Source: Brevundimonas aveniformis DSM 17977
GTDB lineage: Bacteria; Pseudomonadota; Alphaproteobacteria; Caulobacterales; Caulobacteraceae
DNA: 64,000 nt
Direction of reading: 5' to 3'
Assembly: GCF_000428765.1 (NCBI RefSeq)
Contig: NZ_AUAO01000003.1
Span: 248,001 to 312,000 of the forward strand
Below the pieces are notes generated by a model, which saw only the letters and a program-made list of their open reading frames with translations, had not been told where the DNA came from and made no database searches. Positions within the stretch are counted from its first letter, which is position 1; the number at the start of each line of letters is the position of its first letter. A program made the translations under genes and the position numbers. Shown one piece after another: positions 34,229 through 42,896 of this stretch.

Positions 34229-35053
34229 ATGTCCGCCGCGCTCAGGCCTGTTCAGGCCGCTGAATCGATCTGGCAGCGGCTGCGTGCCGAGGCGGCACAG
34301 GCCGCCGAAGCCGAGCCGGCGTTGGGCAGCCTGCTTCATGCGGTGATCCTATCCCATGACGATCTGGCCGGGGCACTCAGCTTCCAGCTCGCCCGCAAAC
34401 TGGGCGACAATGAAGTTGGCCCGATGGCCTGGCGAGAGGTCTGTGAAAGAGCCTATGCGGCGGACCCGTCAATCGTGGCGGCCGCCGAGGCGGATCTCGT
34501 GGCGGTACTGGAGCGAGATCCCGCCGCCAAGCAGGCGTTGCAGCCCTTTCTGTTCTTCAAGGGTTTTCAGTCGCTCCAGGCCTATCGCGTCGGGCATTTC
34601 CTATGGAAAGGCGGGCGAGACACCCTGGCTTTCCACCTTCAGAGCCGTGTGTCGGAACTGTTCCAGGTCGACGTCCATCCGGCCGCGCGCATCGGCAAGG
34701 GGGTGTTCTTCGACCACGGCACCGGGATCGTCGTGGGCGAGACGGCGACCGTCGGGGACGATGTGTCAATGCTGCACGCCGTCACCCTGGGCGGAACAGG
34801 GGCGGATCGCGGTGATCGTCATCCCAAGATCGGCAAGGGTGTCCTTCTGGGCGCGGGGGCCAAGGTGCTGGGCAACATCACGGTCGGTGACTACGCCAAG
34901 GTGGCATCCGGGTCGGTGGTGCTGAAGCCGGTTCCCGCCGGCTGTACGGCAGCTGGTGTTCCCGCGCGGATCGTCAACTGTCCGTCCTGCGAGGACCCGG
35001 CGCGGACGATGGACCACACCCTGGCTGACATCGTCTACGACTTTTCGATCTGA
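34229..35053 (+). CDS. cysE: Serine O-acetyltransferase
   Basis: CysE acetylates L-serine with acetyl-CoA, the first step of cysteine synthesis. The 274-residue product has the helical N-terminal SATase domain (WQRLRAEAAQAAEAEPALGS) and the left-handed beta-helix made of hexapeptide repeats, with DHGTGIVVGETATVGDDVSM and GGTGADRGDRHPKIGKGVLL. ATG 34229 follows GAGGAG. It is divergent from the exported orphan gene. Confidence 0.96.
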   Translation: MSAALRPVQAAESIWQRLRAEAAQAAEAEPALGSLLHAVILSHDDLAGALSFQLARKLGDNEVGPMAWREVCERAYAADPSIVAAAEADLVAVLERDPAAKQALQPFLFFKGFQSLQAYRVGHFLWKGGRDTLAFHLQSRVSELFQVDVHPAARIGKGVFFDHGTGIVVGETATVGDDVSMLHAVTLGGTGADRGDRHPKIGKGVLLGAGAKVLGNITVGDYAKVASGSVVLKPVPAGCTAAGVPARIVNCPSCEDPARTMDHTLADIVYDFSI

Positions 35054-35119
35054 CGCCCTTGGCCTGACGCAGACGGACGACTAGGTTCCGCGCCGACATT
35101 CATTCTCAAGGAACGCCCC

Positions 35120-35323
35120 GTGCAGGAACCCGATATCAAGCGCATCGAGATGTATCTGAAGAAGGCCTTCACCAATGGGGCCATCAACGTCAAGGCGCGC
35201 AAACAGGCTGACTCCGCCGAGGTCTACATCGGTGATGAGTTCATTGGGGTGGTCTATGAGGACGAGGACGACGACGGATCCTACACCTTCAACATGGCGA
35301 TCCTCGGCGAAGATCTGCCCTGA
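35120..35323 (+). CDS. DUF3126 family protein
   Basis: A 67-residue small protein of the alphaproteobacterial DUF3126 family: it starts with QEPDIKRIEMYLKKAF and has ADSAEVYIGDEFIGVVYEDE. It is acidic with alpha/beta character and no known activity. Start GTG 35120, with AAGGAA upstream. A terminator hairpin follows. Confidence 0.85.
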   Translation: MQEPDIKRIEMYLKKAFTNGAINVKARKQADSAEVYIGDEFIGVVYEDEDDDGSYTFNMAILGEDLP

Positions 35324-35340
35324 TCGTCCAGGCATGAAAA

Positions 35341-35371
35341 AGCCCGCGCCACCGATGAGGTGACGCGGGCT
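35341..35371. terminator. Bidirectional terminator between DUF3126 gene and the H1-like gene
   Basis: Stem AGCCCGCGCCACC / GGTGACGCGGGCT with one mismatch, loop GATGA. It has AAAA before and CTTT after it, so it can end transcripts from both sides of a convergent pair. Confidence 0.75.
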
Positions 35372-35390
35372 CTTTCAATTTCGGGTGGTC

Positions 35391-35858
35391 CTAGCGGGTG
35401 CCGAAAATGCTGTCGACCAGCTTGGCGAAGAAGCCCTTCTCCTCACGGCTGTAGCTGGGAGCCGCCGATGCGGCCGGCTGAGCGGCCGCCGGAGCGGCTT
35501 GCGGCGCGGTCTTGGCGGCTGCCGGTTTGGTCGTCGCCTTGGCGGCGGGCTTGGTGGCGCGGGCCGTGGTCTTGGGGGCCGCAGCCTTGGCCGGTGCCGC
35601 CTTGGCAGCAGGCTTGGCGGCGACCTTCGCCGTTGTCTTGGCCGCGGGCTTTGCGGCCGTCTTGGCAACTGTTTTCGCAGCCGGCTTGGCCGCTGACTTT
35701 GCGGCCGGTGTGGCAGCCGTCTTAGGGGCGGCAGCCTTGGCGGGTGTGGCCTTTGCCGCGGTCGCCTTGGCAGCGGCAGGCTTGGTGGATTTTGCCGTCG
35801 AAGCCTTCGACTTGGCGGCAGGTTTGGATGTTGTGGACTTTGCCGGGCTCTTGGCCAT
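35391..35858 (-). CDS. Histone H1-like Lys/Ala/Pro-rich repetitive protein
   Basis: A 155-residue, strongly basic protein. Residues 1-130 are low-complexity repeats of the KPAAK/KAAAPKT kind, like the tails of histone H1 and bacterial H1-like (AlgP/HC2-type) proteins, which bind DNA. The last 20 residues (SREEKGFFAKLVDSIFGTR) are not repetitive and look like an amphipathic helix. ATG 35858 is the start at the first lysine repeat; the frame extends further upstream without support. It is divergent from prmA. Confidence 0.82.
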   Translation of the reverse strand: MAKSPAKSTTSKPAAKSKASTAKSTKPAAAKATAAKATPAKAAAPKTAATPAAKSAAKPAAKTVAKTAAKPAAKTTAKVAAKPAAKAAPAKAAAPKTTARATKPAAKATTKPAAAKTAPQAAPAAAQPAASAAPSYSREEKGFFAKLVDSIFGTR

Positions 35859-35945
35859 TTGTCGCAGACCTCTGGGAGTTGTAGTTGCGGATCCTGAACC
35901 GGCGCACCTGCGCCGATGAATCGCCAGCATAACGGTTCTTTTGAA

Positions 35946-36815
35946 ATGTCCGAGTCCGCCGTACAGATTATCTCGCGTGGCACGCGTAAAAATGCAGAGG
36001 CCGCCGCCCAGGCCATTGATGAAACCATCGCGCTAGAGGGCGCGACCTATTCGATCCTTGAAGAGGACGAGGATCGGGGCATTTGGCGAATCGATGCTTA
36101 TCCGACGACCCGGGAGGAGGCCGACGGAATCGTGGCGGCGCTGGCCAGCTTTGATTTGGAAACGACCGTCGAAGATTTGATGGACGCCGATTGGATCGCC
36201 ATGAGCCTTTCGGGGCTGCCGCCGGTGCGGGCAGGGCGCTTCTTCGTCTATGGAGCCCATGACAAGGGCAAGGTCCCCGAGGATACGATCAACCTGCGGA
36301 TCGAGGCCGGGGCCGCATTCGGGACGGGCCACCACGGAACGACCGTGGGGTGTCTGGAAGCCTTTGATGCCCTTCTTTCACAGGAAGGTCCGCCTGAGCG
36401 GGTGCTCGACGTCGGCACCGGCACAGGCGTTCTGGCCATTGCTGCAGCGCGGACCGGGTCGCCGACCGTGGTTGGCACAGACATCGATGAACCGTCGGTC
36501 CGAATCTCCGCCGAGAACGCGGACATCAATGGGGCACACGCTGCCTTCGTCGAAGATGGCGACCTTAGCCATCACGAGGTGAGGGGGCCCGCGCCCTATG
36601 ATCTGGTGTTCGCCAATATCCTCGCCCGCCCGCTGATTGAGCTGGCCGGCCCGATCAACGGCCTGTTGCGTCCCGGTGGTACCGCTATCCTGTCGGGGCT
36701 ATTGCGTACCCAGGAAGAGGAGGTCCTGGCCGCGTGGATGCCCCTCGGGTTCGGCGTCGAGCAGATCATCCACCACGATGCCTGGTGTGCGCTCAGGCTG
36801 CGCAAGGCCAGTTAG
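35946..36815 (+). CDS. prmA: Ribosomal protein L11 methyltransferase
   Basis: PrmA methylates ribosomal protein L11 using S-adenosylmethionine. The 289-residue protein has a short N-terminal substrate-binding region and a Rossmann methyltransferase domain with [16 protein letters not shown], the acidic GTDIDE, and [17 protein letters not shown] 35946 is used; the frame also has an ATG at 35916. It is divergent from the H1-like gene. Confidence 0.95.
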   Translation: MSESAVQIISRGTRKNAEAAAQAIDETIALEGATYSILEEDEDRGIWRIDAYPTTREEADGIVAALASFDLETTVEDLMDADWIAMSLSGLPPVRAGRFFVYGAHDKGKVPEDTINLRIEAGAAFGTGHHGTTVGCLEAFDALLSQEGPPERVLDVGTGTGVLAIAAARTGSPTVVGTDIDEPSVRISAENADINGAHAAFVEDGDLSHHEVRGPAPYDLVFANILARPLIELAGPINGLLRPGGTAILSGLLRTQEEEVLAAWMPLGFGVEQIIHHDAWCALRLRKAS

Positions 36816-36872
36816 CGTGTTCGTCAGGAACAGCCTCTTGCTGGATGCCGCATCGCATGGCTTTCTGCGGTC

Positions 36873-37757
36873 ATGCGCCGACTTGGACTAACGCTGTTCG
36901 TATTGACCCTTTGGACCGGCTTTGGCTTGTTGCCGGCGCGCGCGCGCGCGCAATCGTTCGATGTCCTCAACGAGGTGGCCCTTTGCTACAACGCCGCCGC
37001 CACCTGGTACGAGGCAGCGGCAGGAAACGGGCGGACGCTCCAGTCGCTGGAATGGCAGCCGTTCGGGCGCGAGTACGGCTGGGAAACCTATCTGCCGATG
37101 ACTCAGCAGGAAATCGGGACGCGCTGTGGTGCCGCAACCCCGGCCTTTGCTGCGGCCCTGGCCGCGTTTCAGGCGCGATACGGACTGCAGGCAGATGGAC
37201 GCTTCGGGCCGGCGACGTTCGAGGTGCTCAAGGGTATCTGGCAGGAGCGCCGCCCCTTCGTCATGGCCCGGGTGAGGGGGGAATGCCCGGCCTATCCCGA
37301 ACGGCAGTCCCTGGAAGAGTTCGACTGGCGCGAGGAGACGATCCAGCGACCTGGCCGCATGGGTCAGCCCGTCGCCATCGCTGCCTATCGTCGAATGGTC
37401 CGTGATGCCCGCGCCGAGGTGCCGGAGCTGGCGGCTAATCCGAATCTGCTGACCGTCTATTCGACCTACCGGCACCCCGACATCGATGGCGTCAGGTGTG
37501 AGGACGAGGCGAACTGCGATGGGCTGCGTCGGGCCAGTTGTTCGGCGCACCGAACGGGGTGGGCCTTCGACATCAATGTGGGGGAGGCCCCTGGCTACGG
37601 CATAGCTTCGACGAATGCCTACAATCGTCTGGTCCAGTCCCGGGGTCCGGCTTATCGCTGGCTGGTGCGCAATGCAGCCCGGTACGGCTTTGTGAACTAC
37701 ATCTATGAGCCGTGGCACTGGGAATACGTGGGCCCTGAGGCGAGTTACGCCCCGTGA
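36873..37757 (+). CDS. Secreted VanY-like D,D-carboxypeptidase (M15) with peptidoglycan-binding domain
   Basis: A 294-residue exported protein. The signal peptide (LLPARARA-QSF) is followed by a peptidoglycan_binding_1-like helical domain near residues 85-120 (FQARYGLQADGRFGPATFEV) and an M15B catalytic domain with SAHRTGWAFDINVG (zinc His and Asp) and EPWHWEYVGP (catalytic Glu and His). It likely trims D-Ala-D-Ala stem peptides. Its stop overlaps the next gene by four bases (GTGA). Confidence 0.9.
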   Translation: MRRLGLTLFVLTLWTGFGLLPARARAQSFDVLNEVALCYNAAATWYEAAAGNGRTLQSLEWQPFGREYGWETYLPMTQQEIGTRCGAATPAFAAALAAFQARYGLQADGRFGPATFEVLKGIWQERRPFVMARVRGECPAYPERQSLEEFDWREETIQRPGRMGQPVAIAAYRRMVRDARAEVPELAANPNLLTVYSTYRHPDIDGVRCEDEANCDGLRRASCSAHRTGWAFDINVGEAPGYGIASTNAYNRLVQSRGPAYRWLVRNAARYGFVNYIYEPWHWEYVGPEASYAP

Positions 37758-38287
37758 GCCGAGAGCGCGATATCTCCGTGGCCAAACCCGGAAACGTCAG
37801 AGGTTGGCGCAAGCGTCGACTTACGGATGCCGAAAAGTCTTTAGCAGTCAAAGTATTTGGAAATCATCTTGAGCTAGACTCTGTACGCTTTGTCGGCTCG
37901 CCAAAGCCGTTTGATCGCGCCTTCGTGGCCGGTCGCTGGTTTGGGCGCGACTGGATCGTCTGGCCGAATTCAACACTCGCAGACGACTATACGACCCAGA
38001 AGTTGTCGCGGCGGGCAACGTTCATCCATGAGCTTGTCCATGTCTGGCAGGCTCAGCAGGGCGTGAATCTCGCTGTCGCAAAGATCCGTGCCGGGGATGG
38101 CGAGCGCGCGTACGCCTATCAGGCAGACGAGACGTGTGTTTGGGCCGGTTTGAATATCGAACAGCAGGCCATGGTGGTCGAGCACGCCTATAAACTCAGC
38201 CAGGGTGGGACTGCGCCGGCCGCGAAGGCGTTCTATCGGTTGATCGCGCCGTTTCCGTGCGGCCTGGATGAGGGGCCAGCCGCTTGA
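37754..38287 (+). CDS. Small HELVH zinc-metallopeptidase-like protein (Vgr-related type)
   Basis: A 177-residue protein with no signal peptide. The motif ATFIHELVHVWQAQQG (HELVH at 92-96) resembles the HELxHVxQ motif of DUF4157-type metallopeptidases and of small alphaproteobacterial proteins labelled Vgr-related. GTG 37754 overlaps the stop of the secreted carboxypeptidase, so the two are translationally coupled. Codons near 37830-37885 are AT-rich compared with neighbours. The function is not known. Confidence 0.75.
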   Translation: MSRERDISVAKPGNVRGWRKRRLTDAEKSLAVKVFGNHLELDSVRFVGSPKPFDRAFVAGRWFGRDWIVWPNSTLADDYTTQKLSRRATFIHELVHVWQAQQGVNLAVAKIRAGDGERAYAYQADETCVWAGLNIEQQAMVVEHAYKLSQGGTAPAAKAFYRLIAPFPCGLDEGPAA

Positions 38288-38353
38288 AGATCGTCGCCCA
38301 TTTTGGCGGATCCAAAATACGCCTAAGATATATTATGCGAAATAAATGGACGA

Positions 38354-38410
38354 TGCGACTATTGGGATTGGCCCCGCAGGACGGTGCGACCATTGGGATT
38401 GGCCCCGCAG
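38354..38410. repeat. 26-base near-perfect direct repeat, period 31
   Basis: TGCGACTATTGGGATTGGCC and its continuation CCGCAG (38354-38379) recurs at 38385-38410 with a single C/T difference, separated by GACGG. It sits in the 133-base gap between the HELVH gene and the MBL gene. The second copy ends 10 bases before the MBL stop. Its role is unknown. Confidence 0.85.
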
Positions 38411-38420
38411 TCTGCCCGGC

Positions 38421-39215
38421 CTACGGCCTGAACGTTGTCCAGCCGTCGTAGGCCACATCGACGTTGGCCGGCATCAAGCTGCTGAGTGTCTGGTAGTCGA
38501 GATCAATGTGCAGATTGGTCAGAAGCGCCCTCTGAACACCGCTGGCAGCAATCCAGGCCAAGGCCTGATCGACATGGGCATGGGTTGGATGGCGGGTCCA
38601 GCGTAGCGCATCGACGATCCAGAGCCCGGCCCCCTGGATGGCCTCAAGTGCCGCGTCATCAAGCGCCGAAACATCGCTGGAATAGACGATCGGCCCGAAC
38701 CTGTACCCCAAGGACGAAATGGGGCCGTGCGCCTGGTTGAAGGTCGATACATCGATGGGCCCGCCGGCTCCCTCGACGGTCACAGCCTGGCCGGCCCGGA
38801 TGACCTGGGCATCACAGATGGGCGGATAACCGTGCTCACCCCTGAAGATATATCCGAAACGGCGATCCAGCGTGGTGTGTGTCTCGGCATCGAGCCACAC
38901 AGGAACCCTGCGGCGTCCCATATAGGCAAAGGTCCGCAGATCATCGATGCCATGCGTCTGATCTGCATGATCGTGTGTCAATAGAACGCCGTCTATATGA
39001 CGGATATTATTCGCTAATGTCTGGGTTCGCAAATCGGGAGAGGTGTCGACAACGACGGTGGTGATTCCGTCAGCTCCCCGGCGCTGGACGGCCAGCGAGC
39101 ACCGGCTGCGTCGATTGAGAGGGTCGGTCTGATCGCACCGGCCCCAGTCGCCATTTGCGCGGGGCACGCCACCGGATGAGCCGCAACCCAACACCGTGAC
39201 CGACAGTCCCGTCAT
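38421..39215 (-). CDS. MBL-fold metallo-hydrolase (PhnP-like)
   Basis: A 264-residue metallo-beta-lactamase-fold hydrolase, PhnP-like. It has TVLGCGSSGGVPR at the N-terminus and LLTHDHADQTHGIDDLR as the metal motif. The canonical HxHxDH is HDHADQ here (His81, His83, Asp85, Gln86), so the last histidine is missing. Other ligands are plausible in FNQAHGP, VYSSDVS and LLTNLHID. ATG 39215 overlaps the TatD stop by four bases. Phosphodiesterase substrate unknown. Confidence 0.9.
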   Translation of the reverse strand: MTGLSVTVLGCGSSGGVPRANGDWGRCDQTDPLNRRSRCSLAVQRRGADGITTVVVDTSPDLRTQTLANNIRHIDGVLLTHDHADQTHGIDDLRTFAYMGRRRVPVWLDAETHTTLDRRFGYIFRGEHGYPPICDAQVIRAGQAVTVEGAGGPIDVSTFNQAHGPISSLGYRFGPIVYSSDVSALDDAALEAIQGAGLWIVDALRWTRHPTHAHVDQALAWIAASGVQRALLTNLHIDLDYQTLSSLMPANVDVAYDGWTTFRP

Positions 39216-39991
39216 GGCCGCTCAATCCTGTGGAACAGATTGAAGAATGCCTCACTCGTCAAAGTTTTTGCAGTATCTTTGTCCCATCCGCGGATCGCCG
39301 CGAGCTTGTCCAGAACGAGTCCGACATAGGCCGGCTCATTTCTACGACCGCGATACGGAACGGGGGCCAGGTAAGGGCAATCCGTTTCGACGATGATCCG
39401 GTCAGGCGGCATGTCCCGGACAACCGCCCTCACCCCTTCAGCCGCCTTGAAGGTGGCGATGCCCGATACCGAGAACCAGGCTCCGAGCTCGGCAGCTGTG
39501 CGAGCAAGCGCCGCCCCGGACGTGTAGCAATGCATAAGCAATTTGAACGGGCTGGCGGCGTACTCCTCACGCAAGATATCAGACATTACGTCGTCGGCTT
39601 CTCGGGTGTGAACCACCAGGGGCAGGCCTGTCCGGCGCGCCGCCTCGATGTGGATTCGGAAGACCTGGGCCTGGGTGTCCCGGGGCGACAAGTCGTAGTG
39701 GAAATCCAGGCCACATTCCCCGATTCCAACCACGCGAGGACGCTCGGCAAGCTCGACCAGGGTGTCGACCGTCAGGTCCGCATAATCGCGCGCCTCATGC
39801 GGATGCACGCCGACGGTGCACCAGATATCCGGGTTGGCCATGGCGAGGCCGTGGGTCGCTTCAAAGGTCGAGAGTTTGTCGGAGATCTCGATCATCAATC
39901 CAACGCCGGCCTCGCGCGCACGCTGAATGACGGCGTCGCGATCCTCATCGAACTGGGGCGCATGCAGGTTCACATGGCTGTCGATGAGCAT
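39212..39991 (-). CDS. TatD-family hydrolase
   Basis: A 259-residue TIM-barrel metal-dependent hydrolase (TatD DNase family). The N-terminal HxH is IDSHVNLH: His6 is kept but the second histidine is Asn8. Other ligands are present: GIGECGLDFHYD, LVVHTREADDV, LLMHCYTSG and IIVETDCPYLAP. ATG 39991 overlaps the holB stop by one base (TGATG). Relatives in Alphaproteobacteria sit beside holB and MBL genes, as here. Confidence 0.92.
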   Translation of the reverse strand: MLIDSHVNLHAPQFDEDRDAVIQRAREAGVGLMIEISDKLSTFEATHGLAMANPDIWCTVGVHPHEARDYADLTVDTLVELAERPRVVGIGECGLDFHYDLSPRDTQAQVFRIHIEAARRTGLPLVVHTREADDVMSDILREEYAASPFKLLMHCYTSGAALARTAAELGAWFSVSGIATFKAAEGVRAVVRDMPPDRIIVETDCPYLAPVPYRGRRNEPAYVGLVLDKLAAIRGWDKDTAKTLTSEAFFNLFHRIERP

Positions 39992-40965
39992 CAGGCCCTC
40001 GCCTTGCGGATTTCCGCCAGGGTCGAGAACAACACATCCGCGCGATCCAGATTGAGGCTGGCCGCTTCGGCTGGGGTGCGCTCGATGAGATCCCAGACGC
40101 GTCCCCACGCCTCAGGACGTTCCACTTCGGCGCGCTCGCGCACGGCCTGGGCCAGGCGGGAGAACAGGAGCTCGAGGCGGACCTGCCCCTCCCCGCCTTT
40201 CATGCTGTCGGCAAATCTGAGCATTTCTGCCTCGTCGGGTGCATCCCCAAGCACCAGCGCACGGGCCGTCGCGTCGATTTCCAGCGCGCCCTGATCCGCC
40301 AGTTGCAGCGCCCGCCCGGGTGATCCCCCGGCCATCAAGGCGAGCGAGCGAGCATCGCCGGGCGGTATCCCCAGTCGTGTCTCGAGCAAGGCAGAGACAG
40401 TCTCAGCCGACCACGGTTTGAACGGGAGACGGCGGCAACGCGAACGGATCGTCACAAGCAGTCGGGCCGGAGAATGCGTAACCAGGAACAGCACGCCGCG
40501 CTCAGGCGGCTCCTCCAGAGTCTTCAACAAGGCATTGGCTGAGTTGACATTCAAGTCATCCGCAGCGTCGATGATGGCGACGCGCCACTCGGCCATGGAT
40601 GGAGATTTGGAAAAGAACTCCGGCAACCCCCGCGCATCTTCAACGGAGATCGATTTTCGCAACTTGCCGCCTTCCGAGCGGCGCTCGAGGACGAGCAAAT
40701 CCGGGTGGGCATCCTGCTCGATCAGACGGCTGACGCGGTCTGTGCGGTCCGAACCGAGCAAGCCAAGGCTCCGGTCAGCGCGAGCCCCCAGCAGTCTTCG
40801 TGCGGCGCGGTAGGCAAAGGTCGCCTTGCCCAGACCTTCCGGCCCCGTCAGCATCCAGGCATGATGGAGGCGACCGCGCTCCAGGGCGTCCAGGAAGGCG
40901 TGTTCAGGGCGCTCATCCTTCAGGGCGTGGTATTGGCCGCGCGGTCCCTCGACAACGTCGTTCAT
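39991..40965 (-). CDS. holB: DNA polymerase III delta' subunit
   Basis: A 324-residue clamp-loader subunit. The Walker-A-like loop is GPEGLGKATFAYRAARRLL, where the usual Ser/Thr after Lys is Ala; delta' subunits are known not to hydrolyse ATP. The arginine-finger/SRC region is IRSRCRRLPF and the helical clamp-loader C-terminus is present. It overlaps tmk by four bases (ATGA) upstream and TatD by one base downstream. Confidence 0.93.
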   Translation of the reverse strand: MNDVVEGPRGQYHALKDERPEHAFLDALERGRLHHAWMLTGPEGLGKATFAYRAARRLLGARADRSLGLLGSDRTDRVSRLIEQDAHPDLLVLERRSEGGKLRKSISVEDARGLPEFFSKSPSMAEWRVAIIDAADDLNVNSANALLKTLEEPPERGVLFLVTHSPARLLVTIRSRCRRLPFKPWSAETVSALLETRLGIPPGDARSLALMAGGSPGRALQLADQGALEIDATARALVLGDAPDEAEMLRFADSMKGGEGQVRLELLFSRLAQAVRERAEVERPEAWGRVWDLIERTPAEAASLNLDRADVLFSTLAEIRKARA

Positions 40966-41606
40966 GGCTCCAGGTCCAGCCGCTCCGCGACCGTGCTCCA
41001 GACCTGTGCTGCGACCTCATCCAGAGTGCCGCTGGCGTCGATCAGGGCGCACCGGCCTGGCTCATCCCGGGCAATCGCGAGGAATGCGTCCCGCAGGCGC
41101 TGGTGGAAGGCCAGTCCCTTGGATTCGAAACGCGCCTCGAACATGTCGCGGCCAAATGCGCGTTCGAGGCCGATCTCGACGGGCATATCAAACACCAGGG
41201 TCAGGTCCGGCTTGTCCGAGCCGACCACTTCGTCTTCGATCGCTTCGATGAAGGCTGGGCTGACCCCGCCACCGGCACCTTGATAGGCGCGGGTGGAATC
41301 TGAAAACCGGTCACAAACGATCCAGGTTCCGGCCTCAAGCGCCGGACGAATCAGCCGCGTCAGGTGATCTGAACGCCCCGCGTACATCAGCAAGGTCTCA
41401 GCCGTCGGTGTCCAGCGATCCGCGTCGCCAATCACCAGCAGGCTGCGCAGAGCCTCAGCCCCCTCCGAACCGCCGGGTTCACGGGTCAGCACAACCGAAA
41501 TCCCGAGCGCCTGCAATCGCTCGACCAGCAGCCGGGCCTGGGTGGACTTGCCGGCCCCCTCTCCACCCTCGAATGTAATAAATCGTCCGCGCGTCACGCC
41601 GGGCAC
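40962..41606 (-). CDS. tmk: Thymidylate kinase
   Basis: Tmk phosphorylates dTMP to dTDP. The 214-residue protein has P-loop FEGGEGAGKSTQARLL, the DRFSDSTRAYQGAGGG substrate/LID region and the DR motif. Start is GTG 41606. It lies just before holB in the same operon. Confidence 0.97.
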   Translation of the reverse strand: MPGVTRGRFITFEGGEGAGKSTQARLLVERLQALGISVVLTREPGGSEGAEALRSLLVIGDADRWTPTAETLLMYAGRSDHLTRLIRPALEAGTWIVCDRFSDSTRAYQGAGGGVSPAFIEAIEDEVVGSDKPDLTLVFDMPVEIGLERAFGRDMFEARFESKGLAFHQRLRDAFLAIARDEPGRCALIDASGTLDEVAAQVWSTVAERLDLEP

Positions 41607-41648
41607 AATGGCGATTCACCGGCTCAAGGCAAAGGCCGGACGGTCGAA

Positions 41649-42470
41649 TTATTGTGCACGAACTAGGATTGCGTCGAGCAGCCCCTGCCCGGCCAGTGTT
41701 GAACGTTGGCGCTCGGCCTCATGGCGGCCTGTCCAGGGGCCGATGAGCACCCGATACATCCGACGGCCCCCGACCATCGTTTCCTCGACGCGGGCGCGCG
41801 CCCCATCGAATCGACGCCGGAAGGTTTCGGCATTGCTTCGGCTGGCAAAGGTCCCGGCCTGAACAAACCAGGGGTCGGTGTCACCGAAGTCATTCTCCGT
41901 ATCGGGCCTGGGGCCTGTCTGCCGGGCCGGACTGGCCGGTTGGCCTGTTCCGCCGCCCTGGGGAGCCTGTCCGATGTATCGAACCCTGACCTGCGCCAGA
42001 CCCTGGTTGCGAATGCCTAGGGCGTCTGCGGCCCCGCGAGACAGGTCGATAATCCGGTCGCCGACGAAAGGACCGCGATCATTCAGTCGTACGACGATGC
42101 TCTGGCCGGTTTCCAGATTGGTCACCTCGGCCAGAGAGGGCAGCGGCAGGGTCCTGTGAGCGGCGCTTATGCCGTTCATGTCGTAGATTTCGCCCGTCGC
42201 GGTGGGGCGACCGTGAAAGGCATCGCCGTACCAGCTGGCCGTCCCCGTCTGGTCATAGCTCTCGTCGATGACCGGCGTGTAGGTGCGGCCCCGGATGACA
42301 TAGGGCCGCAAAGTGCCCCGAACGAAGGGGGCCGGATCGGCGATGGCCGTATGGGATCCGCTTGCCCGATCTGGCACCCGGACTGGTGACGGCGCGTCGG
42401 CGCGTCCACCACACGCCACCAGTCCGCTCGACAGAACGGCCAGCACGAACATGGGAAGACGGCGTGACAT
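41649..42470 (-). CDS. rlpA: Septal ring lytic transglycosylase RlpA-like lipoprotein
   Basis: A 273-residue lipoprotein (lipobox SSGLVACGG). A double-psi beta-barrel domain carries TGTASWYGDAFHGRPTATGE and RLNDRGPFVGDRIIDLS, typical of RlpA enzymes that cleave naked glycan strands. The C-terminal SPOR domain (FVQAGTFASRSNAETFRRRF through RVLIGPWTGRHEAE) targets it to the division septum. ATG 42470 starts the signal peptide. Confidence 0.94.
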   Translation of the reverse strand: MSRRLPMFVLAVLSSGLVACGGRADAPSPVRVPDRASGSHTAIADPAPFVRGTLRPYVIRGRTYTPVIDESYDQTGTASWYGDAFHGRPTATGEIYDMNGISAAHRTLPLPSLAEVTNLETGQSIVVRLNDRGPFVGDRIIDLSRGAADALGIRNQGLAQVRVRYIGQAPQGGGTGQPASPARQTGPRPDTENDFGDTDPWFVQAGTFASRSNAETFRRRFDGARARVEETMVGGRRMYRVLIGPWTGRHEAERQRSTLAGQGLLDAILVRAQ

Positions 42471-42563
42471 GACCGGACCTTTCGCAACCTGATTCACGGA
42501 AATCATGCGCAGGTTATTTTCTGCTTTGGTTAATGCGCCCCTGCCCTGCTAAGGACGCCGCGA

Positions 42564-42653
42564 GGACAGGTGGCCGAGTGGTTTAAGGCAGCGGTCTTGA
42601 AAACCGCCGTAGGTGGAAGCCTACCGTGGGTTCGAATCCCACCCTGTCCGCCA
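42564..42653 (+). tRNA. tRNA-Ser (anticodon UGA)
   Basis: Starts GGACAGGTGGCCGAGTGGTT, acceptor stem GGACAGG/CCTGTCC, anticodon loop TCTTGAAAA giving TGA (serine), long variable arm AGGTGGAAGCCTACCG, T-loop GGTTCGAATCC and encoded CCA. The following 243 bases to 42896 contain no convincing gene; the minus-strand frame across the tRNA is its translation shadow. Confidence 0.96.
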
Positions 42654-42896
42654 GCCCCGCGGCCTGAACTAACGAGCCCACATTGACGCAAGACTCGCGC
42701 GGCATGCCGCGCGTGCGGATCGAAGTCTGCCCGTCCGCCACCAGGCATCCCTCGTGTTGACGACCCTCGTTCGGCGATAGGGGCACGCGGCGCAATAAGG
42801 TGCGCCATCGCAGTTGGGAGGCGGTGATCGAATCCCGGTACGCTTGAAGCCCGCATTCGTCGAGCATCGCCCTGAGACGAGAGCTGATTAAGGTCG

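Noticed and set aside
42583..42867. Frame reading DRVGFEPTVGFHLRRF on the minus strand
   Set aside because: It is the translation shadow of tRNA-Ser; the rest shows no recognised domain.
42654..42896. Possible integration site or gene remnant downstream of tRNA-Ser
   Set aside because: tRNA-Ser is a common phage attachment site, but I see no integrase and no repeat of the tRNA end.
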